This document shows positions 35,325-45,215 of a stretch of DNA of 64,000 nucleotides, in pieces. Source of the stretch: Candidatus Desulfobacillus denitrificans (GTDB taxonomy: Bacteria; Pseudomonadota; Gammaproteobacteria; Burkholderiales; Rhodocyclaceae). Numbering within the stretch: the stretch's first letter is position 1; each line of letters begins with the position of its first letter. A program made the position numbers and the translations under genes. The stretch covers positions 1,283,390 to 1,347,389 of the forward strand of contig AP021857.1 in assembly GCA_017347485.1 (NCBI GenBank), read 5' to 3'. The notes beneath the pieces were generated by a model that saw only the letters and a program-made list of their open reading frames with translations, was not told the origin of the DNA and did not search any database.

Positions 35325-36317
35325 ATGAGTCCATTCAAGGCTTTTCTGATCGATCAGAAGGACGGCAAGACCATCGCCGGTTTCACCGACTTCAAGGAAG
35401 ATCAGCTCGACAAGGGCGAGGTAACGATCAAGATCGCCTATTCCAGCGTGAACTACAAGGATGCCCTGGCGGCCACCGGCGCCGGCCGCATCATCCGGCG
35501 CTACCCGTGCGTCGGGGGTATCGACATGGCGGGAACCGTGGCGAAGAGCACCGATGCCCGCTTCAAGGAAGGCGACGAAGTGATCGCCACCAGCTACGAT
35601 ATCGGCGTGGCCCACCATGGCGGCTACGCCGAGTACGGCCGCGTGCCGGCCGATTGGGTGGTGCCGCTGCCGAAAGGCCTGTCGCTGTTCGATGCCATGG
35701 CGCTCGGCACCGCCGGCTACACCGCCGGTTTGGGCGTGGTACGCATGGAAGAAAACGGCCTGGCGCCCGCCAACGGCAAGGTCATCGTCAGCGGCGCCAC
35801 CGGCGGCGTCGGCAGCATCGCCATCGATATCCTGTCGCGCCTCGGCTACGAGGTCGTGGCGCTGACCGGCAAGGAAAGCCAAACCGAATACCTGAAGGGC
35901 CTCGGCGCGAAGGAAGTCATGCTGCGTTCCAGTCTCGATCTGTCGAAAATCAAGCCGCTCGACAGGACCCTGTGGGCCGGCGCCGTGGACAACCTCGGCG
36001 GCGAGGTGCTGGCCTGGATGGCCAGCACCATGCAGCAGAACGGCGTCATCGCCAGCATCGGCCTGGCGGCGAGCATGAGCCTCAACACCACCGTGGCGCC
36101 CTTCATCCTGCGCGGCGCCAGCCTGCTCGGCATCGATTCCGGCTATACCGCGATGCCGCTGCGGCGCAAGGTCTGGGAACGCCTGGCCGGCGATATGCGG
36201 CCGGCCCATCTGTCCGGCATGACGCGCACCGTCAAACTGGCCGACCTGCCGCCCGTCTTCGACGCGTTCATCAAGGGCCAGGCGCACGGACGCGTGGTGG
36301 TCGATTGCGGCGGGTGA
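35325..36317 (+). CDS. acuI: Acrylyl-CoA reductase-like MDR oxidoreductase (AcuI/YhdH)
   Basis: 330-residue zinc-free medium-chain reductase. NADPH site GATGGVGSIAIDIL, family segments YSSVNYKDALAATG, PCVGGIDMAGTV and NLGGEVLAWMASTM match AcuI/YhdH. It reduces acryloyl-CoA to propionyl-CoA with NADPH. The ATG has GGGAGG six bases upstream. It is followed after ten bases by the REC/GGDEF-like regulator, with which it may be cotranscribed. Confidence 0.9.
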   Translation: MSPFKAFLIDQKDGKTIAGFTDFKEDQLDKGEVTIKIAYSSVNYKDALAATGAGRIIRRYPCVGGIDMAGTVAKSTDARFKEGDEVIATSYDIGVAHHGGYAEYGRVPADWVVPLPKGLSLFDAMALGTAGYTAGLGVVRMEENGLAPANGKVIVSGATGGVGSIAIDILSRLGYEVVALTGKESQTEYLKGLGAKEVMLRSSLDLSKIKPLDRTLWAGAVDNLGGEVLAWMASTMQQNGVIASIGLAASMSLNTTVAPFILRGASLLGIDSGYTAMPLRRKVWERLAGDMRPAHLSGMTRTVKLADLPPVFDAFIKGQAHGRVVVDCGG

Positions 36318-36327
36318 CATCCCAGTC

Positions 36328-37449
36328 ATGAGCGAAGCGGCCGTTCCCCCGTTGCCCAGGGTGCTTGTCGTCGACGACTCGCGCATGGTGCGCGCGACCA
36401 TCGTCAAGCACATCAAGAGCCGGTTCGAAGTGCGGGAGGAGGGCGATGGCGAATCAGGCTGGCAGACCTTGATGCTCGACCCGAGCGTCCAGGTGCTGAT
36501 TTCCGACCTCACCATGCCGAAGCTGGACGGCTATGGCTTGCTCAAGCGCGTGCGGGCATCGAACATCCCGCGCCTCCGCGAAATGCCGGTCATCATGATT
36601 TCCGGCGACGAGGACGAGGCGGCGCGCATTCGCGCCAAGGAGTGCGGCGCGACCGACTTCATCACCAAGGGCATCGGCACCGTCGAACTGCTTTCGCGGC
36701 TGGAGGCCCTGGTCAAGCTGGTGCAAGCGCGCAAGGAACTGGATGCCATGTCCAGGCAGGTCATGGTCGATCCGGAATCCGGCTTGCCGACCGAGGAATA
36801 CCTGAAGCAGCAGGGTCGGCAGGCGCTGGCCCTGGCGCAACGGCACGGCAGCGAAATCAGCGTCATTGTCGTGGAGATCGACCATTTCGACGCCCTCGTC
36901 GCCAAGCTGGGGCGTCCCATCGGCGACCAGCTGATCCAGCAGTTCCGCGGCGTACTGTCGAAGCGGGTTCGTCTGGAGGACACGGTGTCCCAGACCGGTC
37001 CGGCGCAATTCACCGTGGTGTGCCCCGGCATCCGGCTCGAGGATGCCCGCGCCTTCGCCAACCGGCTCGACCAGACCATCCGCAACGCCACGATCAGCTA
37101 TCGCGGCGAGCGGGTCGAGATCAGCCTGAAGTTCGGCCTCGCCAACAGCAAGGACGACGAATGGCAGACCATGACGCACCTGCTGCAGCTGGCCGAAGGC
37201 AGGGCGGTGCAGGAGGAAAAGAAGGCGTCCGAAGAGCCTGCGCCCGAAGTGGCCGCAGAGCCGCCGCTCCCTGGCCTGGGCGTGGAAGATGCCTTGGCCC
37301 TGCTGCAGGCCGGCGAATCCGAGGGTGTCAAGCCGCATCTGGCGGCGATTGCCGCCCAACTGATGCCACTGCTCAAGCTGATCGATGCCGAGCTCCGGCT
37401 AGGCATGAACCCGGACAACGCCGAGGTCCAGCTGAAGAAGCTCGGCTGA
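36328..37449 (+). CDS. Response regulator with degenerate GGDEF domain
   Basis: 373 residues. The receiver domain has VLVVDDSRMVR, phosphoacceptor Asp in LISDLTMPKLDG and Lys in FITKG. A GGDEF-fold domain (~150-300) follows: VVEIDHFDALVAKLGRPIGDQL is recognisable, but the active site reads TGPAQF instead of GGDEF, so cyclase activity is not expected. An RxxD motif (RLED) lies five residues before it, as in an inhibitory c-di-GMP site. A Glu/Pro-rich linker and a C-terminal helical region end the protein. It is likely a c-di-GMP or protein-binding output. Confidence 0.9.
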   Translation: MSEAAVPPLPRVLVVDDSRMVRATIVKHIKSRFEVREEGDGESGWQTLMLDPSVQVLISDLTMPKLDGYGLLKRVRASNIPRLREMPVIMISGDEDEAARIRAKECGATDFITKGIGTVELLSRLEALVKLVQARKELDAMSRQVMVDPESGLPTEEYLKQQGRQALALAQRHGSEISVIVVEIDHFDALVAKLGRPIGDQLIQQFRGVLSKRVRLEDTVSQTGPAQFTVVCPGIRLEDARAFANRLDQTIRNATISYRGERVEISLKFGLANSKDDEWQTMTHLLQLAEGRAVQEEKKASEEPAPEVAAEPPLPGLGVEDALALLQAGESEGVKPHLAAIAAQLMPLLKLIDAELRLGMNPDNAEVQLKKLG

Positions 37450-37456
37450 GGGCGCG

Positions 37457-38974
37457 TCAGCCCTTGACGACCGGAATCTTGCCGATGCGCGCCTGCCATT
37501 CGCGCGGGCCGGTCAGGTGCACCGAAGTGCCCTTCGCGTCGACCGCCACGGTCACCGGCATGTCCTTCACCTCGAACTCGTAGATTGCCTCCATGCCGAG
37601 ATCGCCGAAGGCCGCCACGCGCGCGGCGCGGATGGCTTTCGAGACCAGGTAGGCCGCGCCGCCGACGGCCATCAGGTACACCGCCTTGTTGTCGCGGATC
37701 GCCTCGATGGCGGCGGGTCCCCGTTCCGCCTTGCCGACCATGCCGAGCAGTCCCGTTTGTTCCAGCATCTGGCGGGTGAACTTGTCCATGCGGGTGGCGG
37801 TGGTCGGTCCGGCCGGTCCGACCGCTTCGTCTCGCACCGGGTCGACCGGGCCGACGTAGTAGATGAAGCGGTTGGTGAAGTCCACCGGCAGCTTCTCGCC
37901 CTTGGTCAGCATGTCCACCATGCGCTTGTGGGCAGCGTCTCGGCCGGTGAGGAGCTTGCCGTTGAGGAGAAGGACGTCGCCCGGTTGCCAGCTTGCGACT
38001 TCGTCGCGCGTGATCGTGTCGAGATCGACGCGCTTGCCCTTGCTGGCGTCGTAGGTGAGTTTCGGCCAGTCGGCGAGGTCGGGCGGATCGAGCTTCGCCG
38101 GACCGGAGCCGTCGAGATGGAAATGAGCATGGCGGGTGGCGGCGCAGTTGGGGATCATCGCCACCGGCAGGGAGGCGGCATGCGTCGGGTAATCGAGGAT
38201 CTTCACGTCCAGCACCGTCGTCAGGCCGCCGAGGCCCTGGGCGCCGATGCCCAGGGCATTGACCTTCTCGTAGAGCTCGAGGCGCAGTTCCTCGACGCGG
38301 TTCTGCGGTCCGCGCGCGATCAGCTCGTGGATGTCCACCGGCGCCATCAGCGACTCCTTGGCCAGCAGCATGGCCTTCTCCGGCGTGCCGCCGATGCCTA
38401 GCCCCAGGATGCCCGGCGGGCACCAGCCGGCACCCATGGTCGGCACCGTTCTCAGCACCCAGTCGACGATGGAATCAGAGGGGTTGAGGGCGTAGAACTT
38501 CGACTTGTTCTCCGAGCCGCCGCCCTTGGCGGCGCAAATTACCTCGACGTGGTCGCCCGGCACGATCTCGGTGTGCACCACCGCCGGCGTGTTGTCCTTC
38601 GAGTTGGTGCGCGCGCCGGCGGGGTCGAGCAGCACGGAGGCGCGCAGCTTGTTGTCGGGGTTGTTGTAGGCGCGGCGCACGCCTTCGTCCACCATCTCCT
38701 GCACGCTCATGCTGGCATCCCAGCGGGCGTTCATGCCGACCTTGAGAAACACCACGGCGATGCCGGTGTCCTGGCAGATCGGCCGGTGGCCCTCGGCGCA
38801 CATGCGCGAGTTGATGAGGATCTGGGCGATGGCGTCCTTCGCGGCCGGGCTCTGCTCGCGCTCGTAGGCGGCGGCGAGCGCCTTGATGTAGTCGGCCGGG
38901 TGGTAGTAGCTGATGTACTGGAAGGCGTCGGCGATGCTCTGGATGAAGTCTTCCTGGCGGATCGGATGGGACAT
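37457..38974 (-). CDS. fumA: Fumarate hydratase class I (Fe-S dependent)
   Basis: 505 residues. The three cluster cysteines are in CQDTGIAVVFLK, GWCPPGILGLG and PNCAATRH. Also present are the C-terminal domain with VGPAGPTTATRMDKF and MGVGGAAYL-like VGGAAYLVSKAI. It converts fumarate to malate in the TCA cycle using an oxygen-labile [4Fe-4S] cluster. The gene follows UPF0114 by 14 bases on the same strand and converges with the response regulator. Confidence 0.96.
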   Translation of the reverse strand: MSHPIRQEDFIQSIADAFQYISYYHPADYIKALAAAYEREQSPAAKDAIAQILINSRMCAEGHRPICQDTGIAVVFLKVGMNARWDASMSVQEMVDEGVRRAYNNPDNKLRASVLLDPAGARTNSKDNTPAVVHTEIVPGDHVEVICAAKGGGSENKSKFYALNPSDSIVDWVLRTVPTMGAGWCPPGILGLGIGGTPEKAMLLAKESLMAPVDIHELIARGPQNRVEELRLELYEKVNALGIGAQGLGGLTTVLDVKILDYPTHAASLPVAMIPNCAATRHAHFHLDGSGPAKLDPPDLADWPKLTYDASKGKRVDLDTITRDEVASWQPGDVLLLNGKLLTGRDAAHKRMVDMLTKGEKLPVDFTNRFIYYVGPVDPVRDEAVGPAGPTTATRMDKFTRQMLEQTGLLGMVGKAERGPAAIEAIRDNKAVYLMAVGGAAYLVSKAIRAARVAAFGDLGMEAIYEFEVKDMPVTVAVDAKGTSVHLTGPREWQARIGKIPVVKG

Positions 38975-38988
38975 GACATTCCTTCGCT

Positions 38989-39528
38989 TCAGTGTTTGGC
39001 GTGGCTGCTGATCATCAATGTCTGCATCATGATCTTGTCGGACCAGGCGATAGCCAGGGCCGAGACCAGGAAGGCTGCGTGGATGGAAATCTGTGTGATG
39101 ATGACGCGATTTTCCACATGCGCGGCGTTGATGAAGGTGCGCAGCAGATGGATCGAGGAAATGCTGATCAGCGCCACCGCCAGCTTGACCTTGAGCACGC
39201 CGGCATTGACGTGGGAGAGCCATTCCGGCTGGTCCGGATTGCCTTCGAGGTCGAGCTTGGAGACAAAGGTCTCGTAGCCGCCGATGATGACCATGATCAG
39301 CAGGTTGGCGATCATGACCACGTCGATCAGGCCCAGCACGATGAGCATGACCTCGGCTTCGCCAAGGCTGCCCGCCTTGGTCACCAGAATCGCCAATTCA
39401 TGCATGAATTGATAAACATACACGCCCTGGGCGACAATCAGGCCCACGTAGAGGGGGGCTTGCAGCCAGCGGCTCCAGAAAATGAAACCTTCCAGGGCCT
39501 TGACGGGGCGTTCGGTGGCTTTTCGCAT
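38989..39528 (-). CDS. UPF0114 (YqhA family) membrane protein
   Basis: 179 residues with four hydrophobic segments: [54 protein letters not shown] and [17 protein letters not shown]. The family signature [15 protein letters not shown] is present. Function unknown. It lies upstream of the fumarase gene, which suggests co-transcription. Confidence 0.9.
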   Translation of the reverse strand: MRKATERPVKALEGFIFWSRWLQAPLYVGLIVAQGVYVYQFMHELAILVTKAGSLGEAEVMLIVLGLIDVVMIANLLIMVIIGGYETFVSKLDLEGNPDQPEWLSHVNAGVLKVKLAVALISISSIHLLRTFINAAHVENRVIITQISIHAAFLVSALAIAWSDKIMMQTLMISSHAKH

Positions 39529-39773
39529 GGTTTTTCGGGAAGTCGTGCGCTAAAGCAAAATTCTAGCATTCATGCTGCAATGCGGCAGGGGGCTGGGGTG
39601 AGAGCGCGTGTAAGAAGGACGTAAGCTTATGTCTATAAATTGCCTGTTTCGCTAAAATGGCCGCATTCAAAGAAATAATACCCTGAACAAGGACAAGGCG
39701 AATTCTGCTGCCGACGGTGCATTGCCGGCCGTGTCACTGCCACATTCCAGTACTTGCTAGAGGAGAGGTTCAG

Positions 39774-41741
<1,968 letters not shown>

Positions 41742-41766
41742 TCCCGTCAGGGCCATCCGCATGCAT

Positions 41767-41790
41767 GGGCGCTTCGGCGCCCTTTTTTTT
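41767..41790 (+). terminator. Rho-independent terminator of acs
   Basis: GGGCGC-ttcg-GCGCCC followed by eight T residues, 25 bases after the acs stop. It separates acs from the downstream sensor operon. Confidence 0.95.
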
Positions 41791-41818
41791 GAGTGGCGAT
41801 CGTCCGCAGGGGGCAGGC

Positions 41819-41824
41819 TATAAT
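41819..41824 (+). promoter_or_regulatory. -10 element of the acetate-sensor operon
   Basis: TATAAT 41 bases before the small membrane protein ATG. No good -35 is seen. Confidence 0.5.
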
Positions 41825-41865
41825 CGGAGCGGCATCGACATACGGACGCGCCAAGGGGGAGAGTC

Positions 41866-42066
41866 ATGAATCGCTCCATCATCACGGGCCAGCGCCTGGT
41901 AGCGGTATTTCTGCTGGGCTGCCTGCTGTTCAACTATCCGCTGATCGCCCTTTTCAACAAGCCGGGCAAGCTGTTCGAGATGCCGCTCTTGTACCTCTTC
42001 ATCTTCGGTGCCTGGGCACTGGTGATCGGACTGATGACGCTGATCATCGAGCGCCGCAAGGATTAG
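41866..42066 (+). CDS. Small two-helix membrane protein linked to the acetate sensor
   Basis: 66 residues with two hydrophobic helices (LVAVFLLGCLLFNYPLIALF and LYLFIFGAWALVIGLMTLII) joined by a short polar loop (NKPGKLFEM) and a basic tail (ERRKD). A good ribosome site, GGGGGAGAG, precedes the ATG. It lies nine bases before the symporter-like kinase gene; small membrane partners are common next to solute-symporter genes, so it may assist that protein. Function unproven. Confidence 0.75.
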   Translation: MNRSIITGQRLVAVFLLGCLLFNYPLIALFNKPGKLFEMPLLYLFIFGAWALVIGLMTLIIERRKD

Positions 42067-42075
42067 AGGCGCGCG

Positions 42076-44847
42076 ATGCTCCAGGGCTGGGTGATCGCGA
42101 GCGTCTCCTTTACCTACCTCGGGGTGCTGTTCGCCATCGCCTACTTCGGCGACAAGCGATCGGATGCAGGGCGATCGATCATCGCCAATCCGACGATTTT
42201 CGCGCTGTCCCTGGCGGTTTACTGCACGACATGGACCTTCTACGGCAGCGTCGGCCGCGCCGCCTCGACCGGCATCGGTTTCCTGCCGATCTATCTTGGC
42301 CCCACGCTGATGGCCGGGCTTTGGTGGTTCGTCATGCTGAAGATCATCCGCATCAGCAAGGCAAACCGCATCACCTCCATCGCCGACTTCATCTCATCCC
42401 GCTACGGCAAGAGCCAGCTGCTCGGCGGCCTCGTCACCGTGATCGCGGTGATTGGCATCATTCCCTATATTTCGCTGCAGCTGAAGGCGGTGTCGAACAG
42501 TTTCACCATTCTCCTGCACTATCCCGAGATCGTCATGCCGGCCAAAGCCGGCGCGGTGCCGCTGCTGCATGACAGCGCGCTCTACATTGCCATGATCCTG
42601 GCGGCCTTCACCATCCTTTTCGGCACGCGCCACCTCGACGCCACGGAGCGGCACGAGGGCATGGTGGCGGCCATCGCCTTCGAGTCCGTCGTCAAGCTGC
42701 TCGCCTTCCTGGCCGTCGGCATCTACGTCACCTTCGGCATCTACAACGGCTTCGGCGACATCTTCGGCCGAGCCGAGCTGGTGCCGAAGCTGAAGGCGCT
42801 GATGACGATGACGGATTCCGGCGCCAGCTATGGCAGCTGGTGGTCGCTGACGTTTCTTTCCATGCTGTCCATCATGTTCCTGCCGCGGCAGTTCCAGATC
42901 ACCGTCGTGGAGAATGTGAACGAGCGCCATCTGGCGCGGGCCATCTGGCTGTTCCCGCTCTACCTCATCCTCATCAACATCTTCGTCCTGCCGATCACCG
43001 TCGGCGGCCTGATGCACTTCCCCGACGGCAGCGTCGACGCCGACACTTTCGTGCTGACCCTGCCGATGGCCGAGCGCCAGGAGGTGCTGACGCTGTTCGT
43101 CTTCATCGGCGGCCTGTCTGCCGCCACCGGCATGGTCATCGTCGAGACCATCGCCCTGTCGACCATGGTCTGCAACGACCTGGTGATGCCGGTGCTGCTG
43201 CGCTGGAAGAGATTGCATCTGCAGGAGGAGCAGGATCTCTCCGGGCTGCTGCTGACCATTCGCCGCCTGGCCATCGCCGCGATCCTGCTGCTCGGTTACA
43301 TCTACTTCCGCGCCGCCGGCGAGGCCTATGCCCTGGTCGGCATCGGCCTCATCTCCTTCGCCGCCGTGGCGCAGTTCGCGCCGGCGATCTTCGGCGGCAT
43401 TTACTGGAAGGAAGGCACGCGTGCCGGCGCGATTGCCGGCCTGACGGCCGGCTTTCTCGTGTGGATCTACACGCTGCTGCTGCCGTCCTTCGCCAAGTCG
43501 GGCTGGTTGTCCCTGGATTTCATCAGCGAGGGGCTGTTCGGCGTCGCGCTGCTCAAGCCGCAGCAGCTGTTCGGCCTGACCGGCCTCGACGAGATCACCC
43601 ACAGCCTGTTCTGGAGCATGCTCGCCAATATCGGCTGCTACGTCACCGTTTCGCTGCGCAAGCGGCCCGACCTGGTCGAGGCCAGTCAGGCCACGCTGTT
43701 CGTCGACGTCTTCCGCCATACCGAAGGTTCGGCGCGCTCGCGCTTCTGGCGCGGCAGCGCCCAGGTGCAGGACTTGTTGCCCCTGATCGGCCGCTTCCTC
43801 GGGCCGGATCGCGCCCGCGGGGCCTTTCTCGCCTATGCGCGACAGCGCGGGGTCGACTCGGCCGAACAGCTCGAGGCCGACGCCGATCTGGTGCATTACG
43901 CCGAAACCCTGCTGGCCGGCGCCATCGGCGGCGCCTCCGCCAGGGTGATGGTGGCGTCGGTGGTGAAGGAAGAGCCGCCCGGCATCGACGAGGTGATGAA
44001 CATTCTCGACGAGGCGTCCCAGGTGCGCGCCTATTCGCGCCAGCTGGAGCAGAAATCCCGCGAGCTCGAAGCGGCCACGGCCGAACTGCGTGCCGCCAAC
44101 GCGCAGCTCAAGGAGCTCGATCGCATGAAGGACGACTTCATGTCCACCGTGACGCACGAACTGCGCACGCCGCTGACCTCGATTCGCTCCTTCTCCGAGA
44201 TCCTGCTCGAGGATCCGAAAATAAACCTGGCCAACCGCAAGAAGTTCCTCGCCATCATCGTCAAGGAAACCGAGCGCCTGACGCGCCTGATCAACCAGGT
44301 GCTCGACATGGCCAAGATCGAGTCGGGCAATGCGGAATGGCATACTGCCGACATCGACCTGCACGAGATCATCGAGGAGTCCCTGGCGGCGACCTCGACC
44401 CTGTTCGCCGACAAACGGATACAGCTGGTCAGGGAATTCGCGGAAAACGTGCCCATGGTGAAGGTGGATCACGACCGCTTGATCCAGGTCATGCTCAACC
44501 TGTTGTCGAATGCGGTCAAATTTTGCGAAACAGACCGCGGCAGGGTGATCGTACGGCTGTCGGTCGAGGGCTCGCACGCGGTGCGTGTCGATGTCGAGGA
44601 CAACGGCGCGGGAATTGCCGAAGAGGATCAGCACACCATTTTCGAAAAATTCCGCCAGGTCGGCGACACCTTGACGGCCAAGCCGCAAGGAACCGGACTG
44701 GGCCTGCCGATCAGTCGGCGCATCGTCGAGCACTTTGGCGGCCGGTTGTGGGTGACGAGCAGTCTGGGCAAGGGAGCGACCTTTTCGTTTACCCTGCCCA
44801 TGAACATGGGAGGCGGCAAACGCCAGGAGGAGAGAAGGGAAATATGA
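42076..44847 (+). CDS. Sodium:solute symporter-type sensor histidine kinase (CrbS/CbrA-like)
   Basis: 923 residues. Residues ~1-500 form an SSS (SLC5-like) module of about thirteen helices (AVYCTTWTFYGSVGRAASTG; FLPRQFQITVVENVNERH). A linker and coiled coil follow (~650-690), then HisKA with STVTHELRTPLTSIRSF (His ~694) and an HATPase domain with NLLSNAVKFCE, DNGAGIAEED and GTGLGLPISRRIVEHFGG. CrbS-type kinases activate acs in response to acetate in Vibrio and Pseudomonas. Adjacency to acs supports the same role here. It overlaps the response-regulator gene by four bases. Confidence 0.93.
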   Translation: MLQGWVIASVSFTYLGVLFAIAYFGDKRSDAGRSIIANPTIFALSLAVYCTTWTFYGSVGRAASTGIGFLPIYLGPTLMAGLWWFVMLKIIRISKANRITSIADFISSRYGKSQLLGGLVTVIAVIGIIPYISLQLKAVSNSFTILLHYPEIVMPAKAGAVPLLHDSALYIAMILAAFTILFGTRHLDATERHEGMVAAIAFESVVKLLAFLAVGIYVTFGIYNGFGDIFGRAELVPKLKALMTMTDSGASYGSWWSLTFLSMLSIMFLPRQFQITVVENVNERHLARAIWLFPLYLILINIFVLPITVGGLMHFPDGSVDADTFVLTLPMAERQEVLTLFVFIGGLSAATGMVIVETIALSTMVCNDLVMPVLLRWKRLHLQEEQDLSGLLLTIRRLAIAAILLLGYIYFRAAGEAYALVGIGLISFAAVAQFAPAIFGGIYWKEGTRAGAIAGLTAGFLVWIYTLLLPSFAKSGWLSLDFISEGLFGVALLKPQQLFGLTGLDEITHSLFWSMLANIGCYVTVSLRKRPDLVEASQATLFVDVFRHTEGSARSRFWRGSAQVQDLLPLIGRFLGPDRARGAFLAYARQRGVDSAEQLEADADLVHYAETLLAGAIGGASARVMVASVVKEEPPGIDEVMNILDEASQVRAYSRQLEQKSRELEAATAELRAANAQLKELDRMKDDFMSTVTHELRTPLTSIRSFSEILLEDPKINLANRKKFLAIIVKETERLTRLINQVLDMAKIESGNAEWHTADIDLHEIIEESLAATSTLFADKRIQLVREFAENVPMVKVDHDRLIQVMLNLLSNAVKFCETDRGRVIVRLSVEGSHAVRVDVEDNGAGIAEEDQHTIFEKFRQVGDTLTAKPQGTGLGLPISRRIVEHFGGRLWVTSSLGKGATFSFTLPMNMGGGKRQEERREI

Positions 44848-45215
44848 ACAAGCGGATACTGATTGTCGACGACGAGCCGAACATCGTGGTTTCGCTCGAG
44901 TTTCTCATGAAGCGGGAGGGCTTCGAGGTGGCTGTCGCCACCGACGGGGAGGCGGCCCTGAAGTCGGTCGAGGAGAAGCAACCGGATCTCGTGCTGCTGG
45001 ATATCATGCTGCCCAAGAAAAACGGTTTCGAGGTGTGCCAGACGATTCGCGCCAATCCGGACTGGCAGGGGGTGAAGATCGTCATGCTCACCGCCAAGGG
45101 TCGCGATACCGAAGTGGCCAAGGGAACGGCGCTGGGCGCCGATGCCTACATGACCAAGCCGTTTTCCACCAAGGATCTGATTGCCCAGGTTAGGCAGATT
45201 CTGGGCATCACCTGA
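44844..45215 (+). CDS. Receiver-only response regulator of the acetate-sensor operon
   Basis: 123 residues, a single receiver domain: LIVDDEPNIVVSLEFLM, phosphoacceptor Asp in LVLLDIMLPKKNGFE, Thr in VMLTAKGRDTE and Lys in YMTKPF. Unlike CrbR (LuxR-type, DNA-binding) it has no output domain, so it must signal through a partner protein, perhaps the exonuclease fusion or the CBS-DUF294 protein downstream. Coupled to the kinase by ATGA and to the next gene by TGATG. Confidence 0.93.
   Translation: MNKRILIVDDEPNIVVSLEFLMKREGFEVAVATDGEAALKSVEEKQPDLVLLDIMLPKKNGFEVCQTIRANPDWQGVKIVMLTAKGRDTEVAKGTALGADAYMTKPFSTKDLIAQVRQILGIT

Noticed and set aside
42394..44733. Minus-strand open frame of 779 codons opposite the symporter kinase
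   Set aside because: Antisense shadow of a conserved kinase gene.
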